From assembly GCA_014379235.1 (NCBI GenBank), contig JACMMD010000833.1, positions 1-24,934 of the forward strand: 24,934 bases of DNA, read 5' to 3'. Shown one piece after another: positions 14,697-23,076 of this stretch (position 1 is the first letter of the stretch; each line of letters starts with the position of its first letter). The notes under the pieces were generated by a model, which was not told the DNA's origin, searched no databases, and saw nothing but the letters and a program-made list of their open reading frames with translations. The translations under genes were made by a program, and so were the position numbers. Origin of the DNA: Anaerolineae bacterium (GTDB lineage: Bacteria; Chloroflexota; Anaerolineae; Aggregatilineales; Phototrophicaceae).

Positions 14697-15614
14697 TCAG
14701 GCTAACAATTTAACCAGTATCGCTTTTTGCGCGTGTAGACGGTTTTCTGCCTGCGCGAAGATCACCGACTGCGGGCCATCGGCCACCTCATCGGTGATTT
14801 CGTGTCCCCGATGAGCCGGGAGACAGTGCATCACAATCGCGTCTTTCTGTGCCCGCCGCAGCAGTTTCGCGTTCACTTGATAAGGCAGCATCGCCGCCTC
14901 ACGAGCGGCAGATTCGGTTTCCTGCCCCATGCTCACCCACGTATCCGTATAGATCACGTCCGCGCCTTCGATGGCCTGTTCAGGATGCGTAACCATATCC
15001 AACTGTAGGCCGTTTTCGCCGCTCAAGTGTGCGGCGAGTTCTCGCGCTGCGGGCGGTAGTTCGTAGCCTTCCGGCGTAGCGATGCTGAAGTGCATCCCGA
15101 ACTGTGCCGTCGCTACCGCCAGAGACGCGGCGACGTTGTTGCCATCGCCCACGAAGGCCACGCGCAGACCTTCTGTGCGCCCGAAGTTTTCATAAATGGT
15201 CATGATGTCGGCCATCGCTTGGCAGGGATGCTGCGCGTCGCTAAGGCCGTTAATCACGGGGATGCTGGCATACTGCGCCAGTTCGAGAACGTGCGCGTGG
15301 GCGAACACCCGCGCCATGATGCCCTGTACATAACCGGACATAACCCGTGCTACGTCCGCAACACTTTCACGCTGGCCTAACCCGATCTCAGTCGGGCCGA
15401 TCATCATCGCGTCGCCGCCAAGCTGCTTCATACCCACTTCGAACGAGATGCGAGTACGCAAGGATGGCTTCTGGAAGATCATACCCAGAATTTTGCCTTG
15501 CAGAACGGGGCGGTTGCCACCGGACTGCCATTCGCGCTTAAGGTGGACAGCCAACTGAATGAGATCGCGGAGTTCTGTACTTGTCCAGTCTGCTAAATCA
15601 AGGAAATGTCTCAT
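14697..15614 (-). CDS. argF: Ornithine carbamoyltransferase
   Basis: The protein has 305 residues, the normal length. It joins carbamoyl phosphate and ornithine to make citrulline in arginine synthesis. The carbamoyl-phosphate loop is SLRTR at 51-55 (the STRTR variant with Leu). HPCQ at 129-132 and HCLP at 263-266 are the standard motifs. The ornithine-binding DTWVSMG at 224-230 separates it from aspartate carbamoyltransferase and fits ornithine rather than acetylornithine. It starts with ATG and has a weak ribosome binding site. An extended -10 promoter lies about 45 bases upstream, between it and polA. No other arginine genes are nearby, so it is a lone arg gene. No ARG box was recognised by eye. 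Confidence 0.96.
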   Translation of the reverse strand: MRHFLDLADWTSTELRDLIQLAVHLKREWQSGGNRPVLQGKILGMIFQKPSLRTRISFEVGMKQLGGDAMMIGPTEIGLGQRESVADVARVMSGYVQGIMARVFAHAHVLELAQYASIPVINGLSDAQHPCQAMADIMTIYENFGRTEGLRVAFVGDGNNVAASLAVATAQFGMHFSIATPEGYELPPAARELAAHLSGENGLQLDMVTHPEQAIEGADVIYTDTWVSMGQETESAAREAAMLPYQVNAKLLRRAQKDAIVMHCLPAHRGHEITDEVADGPQSVIFAQAENRLHAQKAILVKLLA

Positions 15615-15656
15615 ATGCTCGACTAAGGTAAGTGCCGCGAATTTCCACTAAAGCCG

Positions 15657-15665
15657 AGTATAACA
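15657..15665 (-). promoter_or_regulatory. Extended -10 promoter of argF
   Basis: TGTTATACT on the minus strand is TGn plus TATACT (15657-15662). The leader to the ATG at 15614 would be about 35-40 bases. No strong -35 is seen. A T tract (15684-15689, minus strand) between polA and this promoter has no stem next to it and is not called a terminator. Confidence 0.5.
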
Positions 15666-15702
15666 TAGTTGCTTCCCGAACGAAAAAAGAAATGTCCGTC
15701 CG

Positions 15703-18468
15703 TTAAATCGCTTCCATATCGCGCCAGTTCGAGCCGACGTAGGCGTTAGCTTGAAGCGGCGCGTCAAGCTGCATAACGCCTTCCATCACCCCAAGAATCA
15801 AGTCGCGCACTTCGGTCACTTCTTTTTCGGGAACTTCCAGCACCAACTCGTCATGTACCTGCAAAATCATACGCGAGTCGAGGTTGCGTTCCAGCAGCGC
15901 ACTATGCAGGTCGATCATGGCGCGCTTCATGATGTCCGCCGCCGTCCCTTGAATGGGCATATTGATAGCTTCGCGTTCAGCGGTGCGTACCTCTTGACGA
16001 CCCTTATTCTTACCGCCCTTCAAAATCGCAAAGTTTCGCCGCCGCCCGAACAGCGTTTCGACGTAGCCGAGTTCTTCGGCTTTCTGAATGGTGCCATCGA
16101 GATATTCACGCACACGCGGGAAGCGCTCGAAATACTTGCGGATGAAATCTTCGGCTTCGGCAAAGGTGAGGTTGCTATCCCGCGCCAGTCGATATGCGCC
16201 CATGCCGTACAAAACGCCAAAGTTCACACGCTTGGCGAAGATACGCTGATCTTTGGTCACTTCATCCATTGGGACACCGTAGACAATCGAGGCAGTCGTC
16301 GCGTGAATGTCTTGCCCCTGCCGGAAAGCGTCGAGCATGGTCGGGTCTTGGCTAATGTGCGCCATGATACGCAGTTCAACTTGGCTGTAATCCGCGCTCA
16401 ACAGCAGCTTTCCCGCTGGCGCGACAAACGCCTGCCGCACCTCGCGCCGCGCTTCGGTGCGAATGGGGATATTCTGCAAATTGGGATTGCTGCTGCTCAT
16501 ACGACCCGTAGCCGCGCCCGCTTGATTGAAGCTGGTATGAACGCGACCCGTTTCCGCGTTCACGAGCTGCGGCAGCGCATCAACGTAGGTGCTTTTGAGC
16601 TTACTCACCTCGCGGTATTGCAAGATGTAGTCGATGATAAGATGCTCGCCCTTGAGGTTTTCGAGGACGTGCGCCGCCGTCGAATAGCCATGCGTCGTGC
16701 GCTCAATGCCCTGCGTGGGCAGTCCGAGCTTGCCGAATAATAGGTCGCTCAACTGCTTGGGGCTGTTCATGTTGACCGCGCCGTAGCCCGCGCTGTGATT
16801 GTTGATTTCTTCTTGTAAGCCGCGAAGCTGCTCTTCGAGCCGCCCGCTCAATTCGCGCAGGAAAGCCACATCAACCACCACGCCCGTGCGCTCCATTGAC
16901 GCGATGACCGGAACAAGCGGCATTTCCAACGTGTTCAAGAGATCGGTGAGGCCATCTTGTTCGAGCGCTGGCTGCAATACTTCAAGCAAACGATAGGTCA
17001 TGGCAGCATCGGCGGCGGCATAAGGCGCGGCGCGCTCGATGGACACCTGATTCATGGTCAACTGCTTTTTGCCTGAGCCGATCAGTTCCTTGATCTCGGT
17101 CATTCTGATCTTAAGCCGATCAAAAACAACGGCCTTGAGGCCGATCTGCCCGACTGGATCGACCAACCACGCCGCCAGCATGGTATCAACGGTGATCGGC
17201 GCAACGTCGATACCGTAGCGCTGCAACATCACCAGATCGTAATTAGCGTTATGCGCGTACTTAGGGATATTCGGATTGGTGAGCGGCCCGCGCAGTGCAT
17301 CCAAAACGGTTTGCATGGGTAACTGCTGACCTTCATCGTGCGCCACCGGGATGTAGTAACCCGTTTCGCCATCCGTCGCCAGCGAGATGCCCACCAGCGC
17401 CGCCGACATTTGATCGGTGCCCGTGCTTTCGGTATCGAACGCGATACCCTGCGCCGCGTTGAGCGTCTCAATTAATGCGGCTAAACTGGTTGCGTCGTTG
17501 ACGATCACCGTCGGTACAACGGCCTCAGCGGGTGTCGCTTCGACAATTGCGCCCGCCGCCGCAAACAGCGGAAGTTGCTCATCCTGCGGGATTTTCAAGC
17601 GCTGACCTAACGAGCGGAATTCCAACTCATCGAACAACGCCAACACTCGCACCGCGTCAAAATCATGGGAGACACACGCGGATAGTTCTATGGTCAGCGG
17701 CAGATCGCATATAATTGTCGCCAGCTTGCGGCTGAGAAACGCCGAGTCGCGCCCTTCGATTAACTTGGACTGTAAACTCCCTTTGATTTCATCTATATGA
17801 TCGTAAATGCCCTCAAGCGTTCCGTACTGTTTCAAAAGCGTGGTCGCGCCTTTATCGCCAATGCCCTTCACGCCGGGGATGTTGTCGGACGTGTCGCCCA
17901 CCAGCCCTTTGTAATCGACCAACTGCTCCGGCTCGAGTTCGTATTCTTCGCGGAACTTGGCGACATCCCATAAGACCGACAAGAACGCATCGGGGCCTTT
18001 GCCTTTACCCGGTAGCTGCACGGTCACATGCTCGCCAAGCAGTTGCAGCAGGTCGCGGTCTCCGGTGACGATCCGCACATCGACGCCTTCTTCGACGGCT
18101 TTCATGGCGATTGTGCCAATCACATCGTCGGCCTCGTTGCCCTCTGAAATCAGCATCGGCGTATTGAACGCCTCGACCACTTGCATGATGCGCTCGATCT
18201 GCGAGGCAAGGTCGGACGGCATCTTATCGCGTGTGCCTTTGTATTCGCTGTACCACGTATCGCGGCCACTGAGGCCCGCGTCGAAGCTAATGGCGAAATA
18301 CTCCGGCTGATCTTTCTGGATGATGTCCAACATCGTGCGTGTAAAGCCAAACACGGCGTTGGTGAATTCACCCGATTTAGTGGTGAAGCTGTTGAGCGGC
18401 ATTCCGAAATACTGACGGTAGGCCAGCGAGTGGCCGTCAATGATGTAAAACATGGGGCGTTTAGGCAT
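15703..18468 (-). CDS. polA: DNA polymerase I
   Basis: The protein has 921 residues, full length. The 5'-3' exonuclease domain (about 1-292) has the acidic cluster around EADDVIG (112-118), TGDRD (135-139) and GDTSDNIPG (191-199). The 3'-5' proofreading domain (about 318-505) keeps Asp345 and Glu347 (FDTEST), Asp411 (NANYD) and Tyr483/Asp487 (YAAAD), so proofreading is expected, unlike in some thermophile enzymes. The polymerase domain (about 515-921) has motif A DYSQVELR with Asp693, the O-helix KRVNFGVLYG with Lys746 and Phe750, and motif C VHDE with Asp873. It fills gaps in repair and removes primers from lagging-strand fragments. It starts with ATG and has an extended -10 promoter about 48 bases upstream. 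argF follows with its own promoter. Confidence 0.98.
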   Translation of the reverse strand: MPKRPMFYIIDGHSLAYRQYFGMPLNSFTTKSGEFTNAVFGFTRTMLDIIQKDQPEYFAISFDAGLSGRDTWYSEYKGTRDKMPSDLASQIERIMQVVEAFNTPMLISEGNEADDVIGTIAMKAVEEGVDVRIVTGDRDLLQLLGEHVTVQLPGKGKGPDAFLSVLWDVAKFREEYELEPEQLVDYKGLVGDTSDNIPGVKGIGDKGATTLLKQYGTLEGIYDHIDEIKGSLQSKLIEGRDSAFLSRKLATIICDLPLTIELSACVSHDFDAVRVLALFDELEFRSLGQRLKIPQDEQLPLFAAAGAIVEATPAEAVVPTVIVNDATSLAALIETLNAAQGIAFDTESTGTDQMSAALVGISLATDGETGYYIPVAHDEGQQLPMQTVLDALRGPLTNPNIPKYAHNANYDLVMLQRYGIDVAPITVDTMLAAWLVDPVGQIGLKAVVFDRLKIRMTEIKELIGSGKKQLTMNQVSIERAAPYAAADAAMTYRLLEVLQPALEQDGLTDLLNTLEMPLVPVIASMERTGVVVDVAFLRELSGRLEEQLRGLQEEINNHSAGYGAVNMNSPKQLSDLLFGKLGLPTQGIERTTHGYSTAAHVLENLKGEHLIIDYILQYREVSKLKSTYVDALPQLVNAETGRVHTSFNQAGAATGRMSSSNPNLQNIPIRTEARREVRQAFVAPAGKLLLSADYSQVELRIMAHISQDPTMLDAFRQGQDIHATTASIVYGVPMDEVTKDQRIFAKRVNFGVLYGMGAYRLARDSNLTFAEAEDFIRKYFERFPRVREYLDGTIQKAEELGYVETLFGRRRNFAILKGGKNKGRQEVRTAEREAINMPIQGTAADIMKRAMIDLHSALLERNLDSRMILQVHDELVLEVPEKEVTEVRDLILGVMEGVMQLDAPLQANAYVGSNWRDMEAI

Positions 18469-18515
18469 GGGTCGATTTCCGCTTATGGTCTTAAGTGTGG
18501 AACATTTGAGCGGAA

Positions 18516-18524
18516 ATTATATCA
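18516..18524 (-). promoter_or_regulatory. Extended -10 promoter of polA
   Basis: TGATATAAT on the minus strand is TGn plus a perfect TATAAT (18516-18521). The predicted leader is about 40 bases. The -35 region is not consensus-like and lies inside a heptamer repeat (18533-18560). Confidence 0.6.
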
Positions 18525-18532
18525 CAAAAGGC

Positions 18533-18560
18533 GAATAGCTTTTAGCCTTTAGCGGTTAGC
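18533..18560. repeat. Four tandem 7-base units next to the polA promoter
   Basis: GAATAGC, TTTTAGC, CTTTAGC and GGTTAGC follow each other without gaps (consensus NNNTAGC on the plus strand, GCTANNN on the minus strand). The block begins 12 bases upstream of the polA -10 hexamer and covers its -35 position. It could be a binding site for a regulator that reads direct heptamers, or a remnant of a dispersed repeat. The rest of the 158-base gap 18469-18626 shows nothing clear. Confidence 0.4.
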
Positions 18561-18626
18561 TTTTAATGCGGATTCCTCGTCAGCACTACCGTTTGCCCTA
18601 ACGTATCAACGCTCTACGATGATCGG

Positions 18627-19079
18627 CTAGAGACTTACCATAATATATGCGGTGGAAGTTGCTTCATCTGTCTGATCGATTAAGACTTGATACATAGTTC
18701 GATCATAGCATTCTCCACCCAAATATATCTCTGGGCTTTGGGGAGGTAACCACCAATTTGGCATCCACCATTCAGGTTTTGTGTGTTGAAAAGGGTTCGT
18801 CTGGCTATCAATATCAGTAAATCTGTCTCCACATAATCCAGCCAGAAGATTATCTTCACTTCCGCTTGTGAAGTCGAAGGCTACATAGATGGTTCGGCTT
18901 TGCCCGATACCGAGATAAAATGCGCTGAGATTACTCGCATCAGTCGGTATTGGAATGAATTCCTTAGCCAGATTGATGCTATATTGGGCATGCATCAAGT
19001 AGCCCGCAACTAGCACAAACACGAGCAGCAGAACGACAATCGCACTCTTTGTAAGTAGGCTGCGTTTTTGGCGCGGCAT
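18627..19079 (-). CDS. Small membrane-anchored protein of unknown function
   Basis: The protein has 150 residues and no family I recognise. A basic N-terminus (MPRQKRSLLTK) precedes one hydrophobic helix at about 12-30, so it is probably anchored with the C-terminal 120 residues outside the cell. That part is rich in aromatic residues (PEWWMPNWWLPP) and has two Cys in GLCGD and GGECYD that could form a disulfide. The DNA is visibly richer in A and T than its neighbours, which may mean recent gain or weak codon selection. It starts with ATG 20 bases after the stop of the large fusion gene and is probably cotranscribed with it. A coding role is supported by the anchor pattern and spacing, but no homologue is known to me. 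Confidence 0.65.
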   Translation of the reverse strand: MPRQKRSLLTKSAIVVLLLVFVLVAGYLMHAQYSINLAKEFIPIPTDASNLSAFYLGIGQSRTIYVAFDFTSGSEDNLLAGLCGDRFTDIDSQTNPFQHTKPEWWMPNWWLPPQSPEIYLGGECYDRTMYQVLIDQTDEATSTAYIMVSL

Positions 19080-19099
19080 GAACTTGGCTAACGGCTTGT

Positions 19100-21724
19100 C
19101 TACAGCATTCGCTCGAAGTTGATGAACTGCTGAATTTCTTCAAGGTCGAGTTCGCGGCCCGGCGTGATGACGAGGTAGCTGTCGGCCCACAGGTTTGATG
19201 GCTCAATCGTGGAATCCTGTGTACGGGCGATGTCCGCCGAACGACGCTTCAAATCGCGGATCAGTTCGGGCGGCGGCGTTTCGCCGGGAACGTCCGTCAC
19301 GAGGTAAACATAATCTTCCTGCACTTCAAGAACGCGAATCTGCCAATGCTGTTCGGCAAGCTGGACATTCAGGCCCGCGTGAATGGCTTCGGCGGCGCGT
19401 TCGCTCAAGCGGCCTTCACGGTCACGCAGCAGCCACACATAAGCATAAGCGGTCAGCGGCCCCACTTCTGGAGTCGCAGGCGTGGGCGTAATTACCATCT
19501 CTTGCGATGCACGAGCAGGCGGCGACACATCACGCGGCGCGGTCTGGTCGAGCGCTGGCGCGGGCTGCGTGATCTCCGGCGCGGGGGCTTCACTCACCGC
19601 CGTTGATTCGAGCGGCCTGAGAATTTCTTGCGATTCTTCGATTATAGGCGGCGCATCCGGCACAGCATCAAGCGCATCGAGCAGCCGATCTCCCTGCCGA
19701 CGGATTGCCCGCAGCGGCATGGTTCCAGCGAAGATCATCGACAGCGTGTACTCGGAATCGGTACGACGCGAGTACAGCATGTATTCTTTGCCACTGCTCG
19801 GCAGCGTGATAAAGCGAATGCGGGCCGCGCCTGTTTCCGCGTCCCAATCGTTGGCAATCGCATTGAGCAGGCTTTCCAAATCGGTGGAACTGAGATGCCC
19901 CGCGACGGCGATCACTTCGCCATCCCGCGACAGCAGCGATGCCTCAGCCGTGAGTTCAAGCGAAACCTGCGTCAAGCTCAACGCCATCTTCGCCAGTTCC
20001 GAATCTTCGGTTGGTACGGGTACATTGATGATCGGCGTATCGGAAGGATTGGCGCTTGAAATGGGCCACGCTTCTTCAACCGCTTCGATGGATTCAGCGC
20101 GTTGGTCAGTATCGGCAGATGCGTCCCATGCCCACGCTGCTTCGTCCCATGCATCGGTAGCAGGTACAGCAGGAACAGGCGGCGCAGCAGGCACTGGCGG
20201 TGTTTTGGGCGGCGTTGGCATCTTTGGTTTTGGCGGCGATTGCTCCGGCAGCGTGACAGGCGGCGCGGGGCGCGTCTGCTGTGATGGCAGCAATTGCTCC
20301 GTTGTCGAATCGCGGGCTTCCTGAATATCCTGTTCGAGCTGCTCTTCTTGACTTTGCGAAGGCCGCGTCGTCTGGCCGATCAAGTCAATCGTCGTATTGC
20401 CGAAATCCGGCACACCCGGCTCACGCAGAAAGTCCGGTTCGCGCACATAAAGATCAGCATCAGGCGGCAGAAGTTCGCCACGTTCCATGCTGGCGCGGAT
20501 TTCGTCCAGCGCGACCTCAATCGGTGTCGAGGTATCCATCGTGGCTTCGAGGATGAACTGAGCGGGAATAGCGTCTGCGGTGGCATTGATGTCAGCCCCG
20601 GGAGTCGTATCGGCATTTTCCAGATTGAGAGGCCGCGACGCTGTGCTGTCACTGTCGCCGCGATCTTCACGGCTTTCGTCGCGCATAATCGACAGCACGT
20701 TTTGAAAGCCGGAGTCGGCCACGCCCAACATCAAATCGCCAACCGTGCCGCTTTCCTCGAACAATGGCATCGGCGGTTCTTCTTCCGCCAGCCTGCGAAA
20801 CGTGGTCGATTCGAGCAGCGACTCCAGCAGGTCTTCGCCGGGACGACGCCGTTCGCCTTCGGTTGGCCCCTCCCCGCTAGACGCATCCGCGAGAATAAAT
20901 TCGATCAGTTGGCGGTGACGATCTGGCAGCGATGTGTGAGGTTGATCGCCGCGCATCGAGTCAACGAGTTCGTTGAAGCCGCTTCGATCCGCCTGCTTAA
21001 AGGGCGTGTTATCGCTGCCACCTTCCCCTTCGTCACCGAGCGCGGTTAAAACGTCCTCGAATTCCTGCCCGCTAGTCGCTTGCCCACCAATCACACGGAA
21101 CGGGCTAGGATCATCGGCGGCGGTTTCCTGCGGCGTGACAGGCGTATCTCCATCGTCAGGCGAAGGCGAGTCGAAAAAGTTCGACTCTCCGAACTGCGAC
21201 AACACGTTATCAAGGCTGGAAAATTCGGGCACACTTCCCGGCTGCTGCATATTGAGGTCGCCGGGATACAAATTGAAACGGCGCGGTGGAGCAGCTGAGG
21301 TTTCGTCTTCACGCGACGACTGCGGGCTGGCTTTGAAGTCATCCGCTTCAGGCCACTGTGTCTGCCGCACCTGTTCCAGCGCGGACTGAATGATCGGTAT
21401 CAGTGTGCGGGCAGTAATCGGCGTGTCGATCATCGCTTGCAAGCGCAGGCCGTTAAGGATAGCCGTATCGCTTTGGCGCGGGCTGACAATGATGGCGAGG
21501 TTCGGCTGCACGTCGCGCAGTTGGCGCACCAACTCGATGCCCAGTACGTCCGGCAGGCCAAAATCGACCAGCGCCACATCCTGCGGCGACTCGCGCAGAA
21601 AGTCTAAGCCAGCATCAACTTCGGTAAAGGGGAAAACCTCGTAGATGCCGGTTTTCTCCAACGCCTGCTTGAGCGTCACTGCGAATGCCAGATGGCGGTT
21701 GATGATAAGTATGCGCGTCGTCAT
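19100..21724 (-). CDS. Receiver-like / Roadblock-like / Y1-transposase-like fusion protein
   Basis: From the ATG at 21724 the protein has 874 residues. Residues 3-115 are receiver-like: Asp54 is kept (ALVDFGLP), but the acidic pair is Asn9-Arg10 and the conserved Lys is Thr. Residues about 120-575 are acidic and Pro/Ser/Thr-rich, likely disordered, with a Pro/Lys run near 495-525. Residues about 578-685 resemble a Roadblock/LC7 domain (EASLLSRDGEVIAVAGHL, ending in IRRQGDRLLDAL). Residues about 756-874 resemble IS200/IS605 TnpA: YAYVWLLRDREGRLS, EVQEDYVYLVTDVP, a LIRDLKRRSADI helix and LWADSYLVI. The HUH motif is Tyr805-Val-Tyr807, and the expected catalytic Tyr is Phe867, so no transposase activity is expected. 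It may act as a protein- or nucleic acid-binding signalling hub. The upstream frame to 21760 lacks support. A TATACA box 9 bases before the ATG suggests a leaderless mRNA. Confidence 0.82.
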   Translation of the reverse strand: MTTRILIINRHLAFAVTLKQALEKTGIYEVFPFTEVDAGLDFLRESPQDVALVDFGLPDVLGIELVRQLRDVQPNLAIIVSPRQSDTAILNGLRLQAMIDTPITARTLIPIIQSALEQVRQTQWPEADDFKASPQSSREDETSAAPPRRFNLYPGDLNMQQPGSVPEFSSLDNVLSQFGESNFFDSPSPDDGDTPVTPQETAADDPSPFRVIGGQATSGQEFEDVLTALGDEGEGGSDNTPFKQADRSGFNELVDSMRGDQPHTSLPDRHRQLIEFILADASSGEGPTEGERRRPGEDLLESLLESTTFRRLAEEEPPMPLFEESGTVGDLMLGVADSGFQNVLSIMRDESREDRGDSDSTASRPLNLENADTTPGADINATADAIPAQFILEATMDTSTPIEVALDEIRASMERGELLPPDADLYVREPDFLREPGVPDFGNTTIDLIGQTTRPSQSQEEQLEQDIQEARDSTTEQLLPSQQTRPAPPVTLPEQSPPKPKMPTPPKTPPVPAAPPVPAVPATDAWDEAAWAWDASADTDQRAESIEAVEEAWPISSANPSDTPIINVPVPTEDSELAKMALSLTQVSLELTAEASLLSRDGEVIAVAGHLSSTDLESLLNAIANDWDAETGAARIRFITLPSSGKEYMLYSRRTDSEYTLSMIFAGTMPLRAIRRQGDRLLDALDAVPDAPPIIEESQEILRPLESTAVSEAPAPEITQPAPALDQTAPRDVSPPARASQEMVITPTPATPEVGPLTAYAYVWLLRDREGRLSERAAEAIHAGLNVQLAEQHWQIRVLEVQEDYVYLVTDVPGETPPPELIRDLKRRSADIARTQDSTIEPSNLWADSYLVITPGRELDLEEIQQFINFERML

Positions 21725-21733
21725 AAGCGAGAT

Positions 21734-21739
21734 TGTATA
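21734..21739 (-). promoter_or_regulatory. Candidate -10 box giving a leaderless mRNA for the fusion gene
   Basis: TATACA on the minus strand ends 9 bases before the ATG at 21724, and no ribosome binding site is visible. The spacing matches the -10 box before the aldolase gene (946-951). The -35 region is weak. Confidence 0.35.
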
Positions 21740-21782
21740 GCGCCCTACAAGTGAACGCAAACGCTAAATCGGGTGAAATGCG

Positions 21783-21815
21783 AAGGGGCGCGGTACGAAT
21801 ATCGCACCGCGCCCC
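21783..21815 (-). terminator. GC-rich hairpin after the lipoprotein gene
   Basis: GGGGCGCGGT (21785-21794) pairs perfectly with ACCGCGCCCC (21806-21815) around an 11-base loop that can itself form CGA/TCG. It lies 24 bases past the lipoprotein stop. The T run on the minus strand is short and broken, so it may be a weak terminator. Its core GCGCGGT / ACCGCGC is the same as in the strong terminator at 5113-5149. Confidence 0.55.
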
Positions 21816-21838
21816 TGTCCGACGATTCGTTCGGATGA

Positions 21839-22984
21839 TTAGCTGGTAACCACCACCTCGAAAATTCCGAGGTTGTTGACTTCGCTCTGTTCTGCCACCT
21901 GCGAATCAGAGTCTGTGCGGGCTTGCAGCGTATACGAACCCACCGCCGTGAATGTCACTTCGATTGTGAGCAAGATGTTCTCGCCGGGGGCAAGGTTGCC
22001 CACCACGCCTAGATCAAGCTCCGTGTTATCCGGCTGAAGCAGCATCATGTTGGCAAACTGGCCGGTAGAACCTGCCCCTGTGTTCGTCACGACGATGGAA
22101 TACTGCGACACAATCTCCGTCTCACCGTCCAAACTCAGCGTTTCCTCACCCTCAATCGAGCTAATCACGAGGTCAGCCGGGCCGGGGGTGCGCGTTGGTG
22201 TATAGGTAGCCGTCGGTACGTTCGGAATCGGCGTATTGGTGCGGGTCGCCGTTGCCACACTGCTCGTGGGCGAAGGCGGTGGCAGCACAATCGGAATACC
22301 GCCGCAGTTACCGTAGAGCGTGGCATAGGCAGCGCTCATCCAGCCAATGGTGTTACCAGAGCGCACTTGCCACCACTCGTTTGAGCCAAGCCGCCCGATG
22401 ATCGGTACTTGCACACCTGCCGCGATGTCGCGGATGCGGTCATAGTTCGTGCCGGGGCCAGTTCGCAGATTAACGCCGGTGTTGGTCAAAATACGGCATG
22501 TTGGGTCGTTCGGGTCGATTTGCGGCACGTTTGGCGCGGGAGCAACTGTCGCCGTCACCTGAGCCACATTCGCACGAACGGTGATTTCAATCTCGGCGGG
22601 GTCGCTGGCTGTCGCGGCGCGATAAGCGATGACTTCCAGCGTCACATCACCCGCTTGGCGCGGACGATAATCCAGAATGTAAGTTTCGTTGAGATCGCCA
22701 GTGGGTGAATCCGACGATACCGTTTTGACGATCTGACCATCAGCGACCAACTGGACACGGGTCACGCCGACGGTATCGCTGACGCTGGCACTCACCAGAA
22801 TATCTTCGTTGACCACCACTTCGTCGCCGCTTTCAGGCGAATCAATCGTCACTTCCGGCCTACCCGTATTACTCGTGGGCAGCGTGGCAAGTGGTTCGTT
22901 TTCCACCGGGCCAGAGGTCAAGTTACAAGCGCTGAGAACCAGCAGCGCCAGAATGAGCAGAGTCAGGACAAGCCGATATCGCAT
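21839..22984 (-). CDS. Lipoprotein with Ig-like, SH3b and CARDB-like domains
   Basis: From the ATG at 22984 the protein has 381 residues. A type II signal peptide ends in the lipobox LSAC, so Cys20 would be lipidated and hold the protein on the outer face of the membrane. Residues about 42-137 form an Ig-like domain (PEVTIDSPESGDEVVVNED). Residues about 160-228 form a bacterial SH3 domain (GVNLRTGPGTNYDRI, WWQVRSGNTIGWM), flanked by Cys163 and Cys227, which could pair. A Thr/Pro linker (about 232-268) leads to a CARDB-like domain (about 269-380; VTNTGAGSTG, LAPGENILLTIEV). It probably binds cell-wall or surface sugars or proteins. AAGGA lies 8 bases before the ATG. An in-frame region upstream to 23038 is rejected because it would bury the signal peptide. 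A promoter lies at 23037-23066. Confidence 0.88.
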   Translation of the reverse strand: MRYRLVLTLLILALLVLSACNLTSGPVENEPLATLPTSNTGRPEVTIDSPESGDEVVVNEDILVSASVSDTVGVTRVQLVADGQIVKTVSSDSPTGDLNETYILDYRPRQAGDVTLEVIAYRAATASDPAEIEITVRANVAQVTATVAPAPNVPQIDPNDPTCRILTNTGVNLRTGPGTNYDRIRDIAAGVQVPIIGRLGSNEWWQVRSGNTIGWMSAAYATLYGNCGGIPIVLPPPSPTSSVATATRTNTPIPNVPTATYTPTRTPGPADLVISSIEGEETLSLDGETEIVSQYSIVVTNTGAGSTGQFANMMLLQPDNTELDLGVVGNLAPGENILLTIEVTFTAVGSYTLQARTDSDSQVAEQSEVNNLGIFEVVVTS

Positions 22985-23036
22985 AGGGTTTTTCCTTGTT
23001 TGCGCGAAATTCTCGTCGCATAACACATTTAAAACC

Positions 23037-23066
23037 ATTCTAGCACGAAGCGAGAAAGCGGGACAA
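23037..23066 (-). promoter_or_regulatory. Promoter of the lipoprotein gene
   Basis: On the minus strand TTGTCC (23061-23066) and TAGAAT (23037-23042) are 18 bases apart. The leader to the ATG at 22984 would be about 45 bases. The rest of the 215-base gap (22985-23199) holds an inverted repeat and the terminator of the next gene. Confidence 0.55.
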
Positions 23067-23076
23067 TCAGTCTTAT

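Noticed and set aside
15684..15689. T tract on the minus strand after polA, considered as an intrinsic terminator
   Set aside because: No stem of useful length lies directly before it.
15751..16740. A 329-codon open frame on the plus strand opposite polA
   Set aside because: It lies wholly antisense to the conserved polymerase domain, has no ribosome binding site or recognisable domain, and its composition is what the polA codon use would produce on the other strand.
19103..19459. Transposase-like domain considered as an insertion sequence
   Set aside because: It is in frame at the end of a larger protein, its active-site residues are replaced, and no IS ends, hairpin ends or direct repeats were seen around it.
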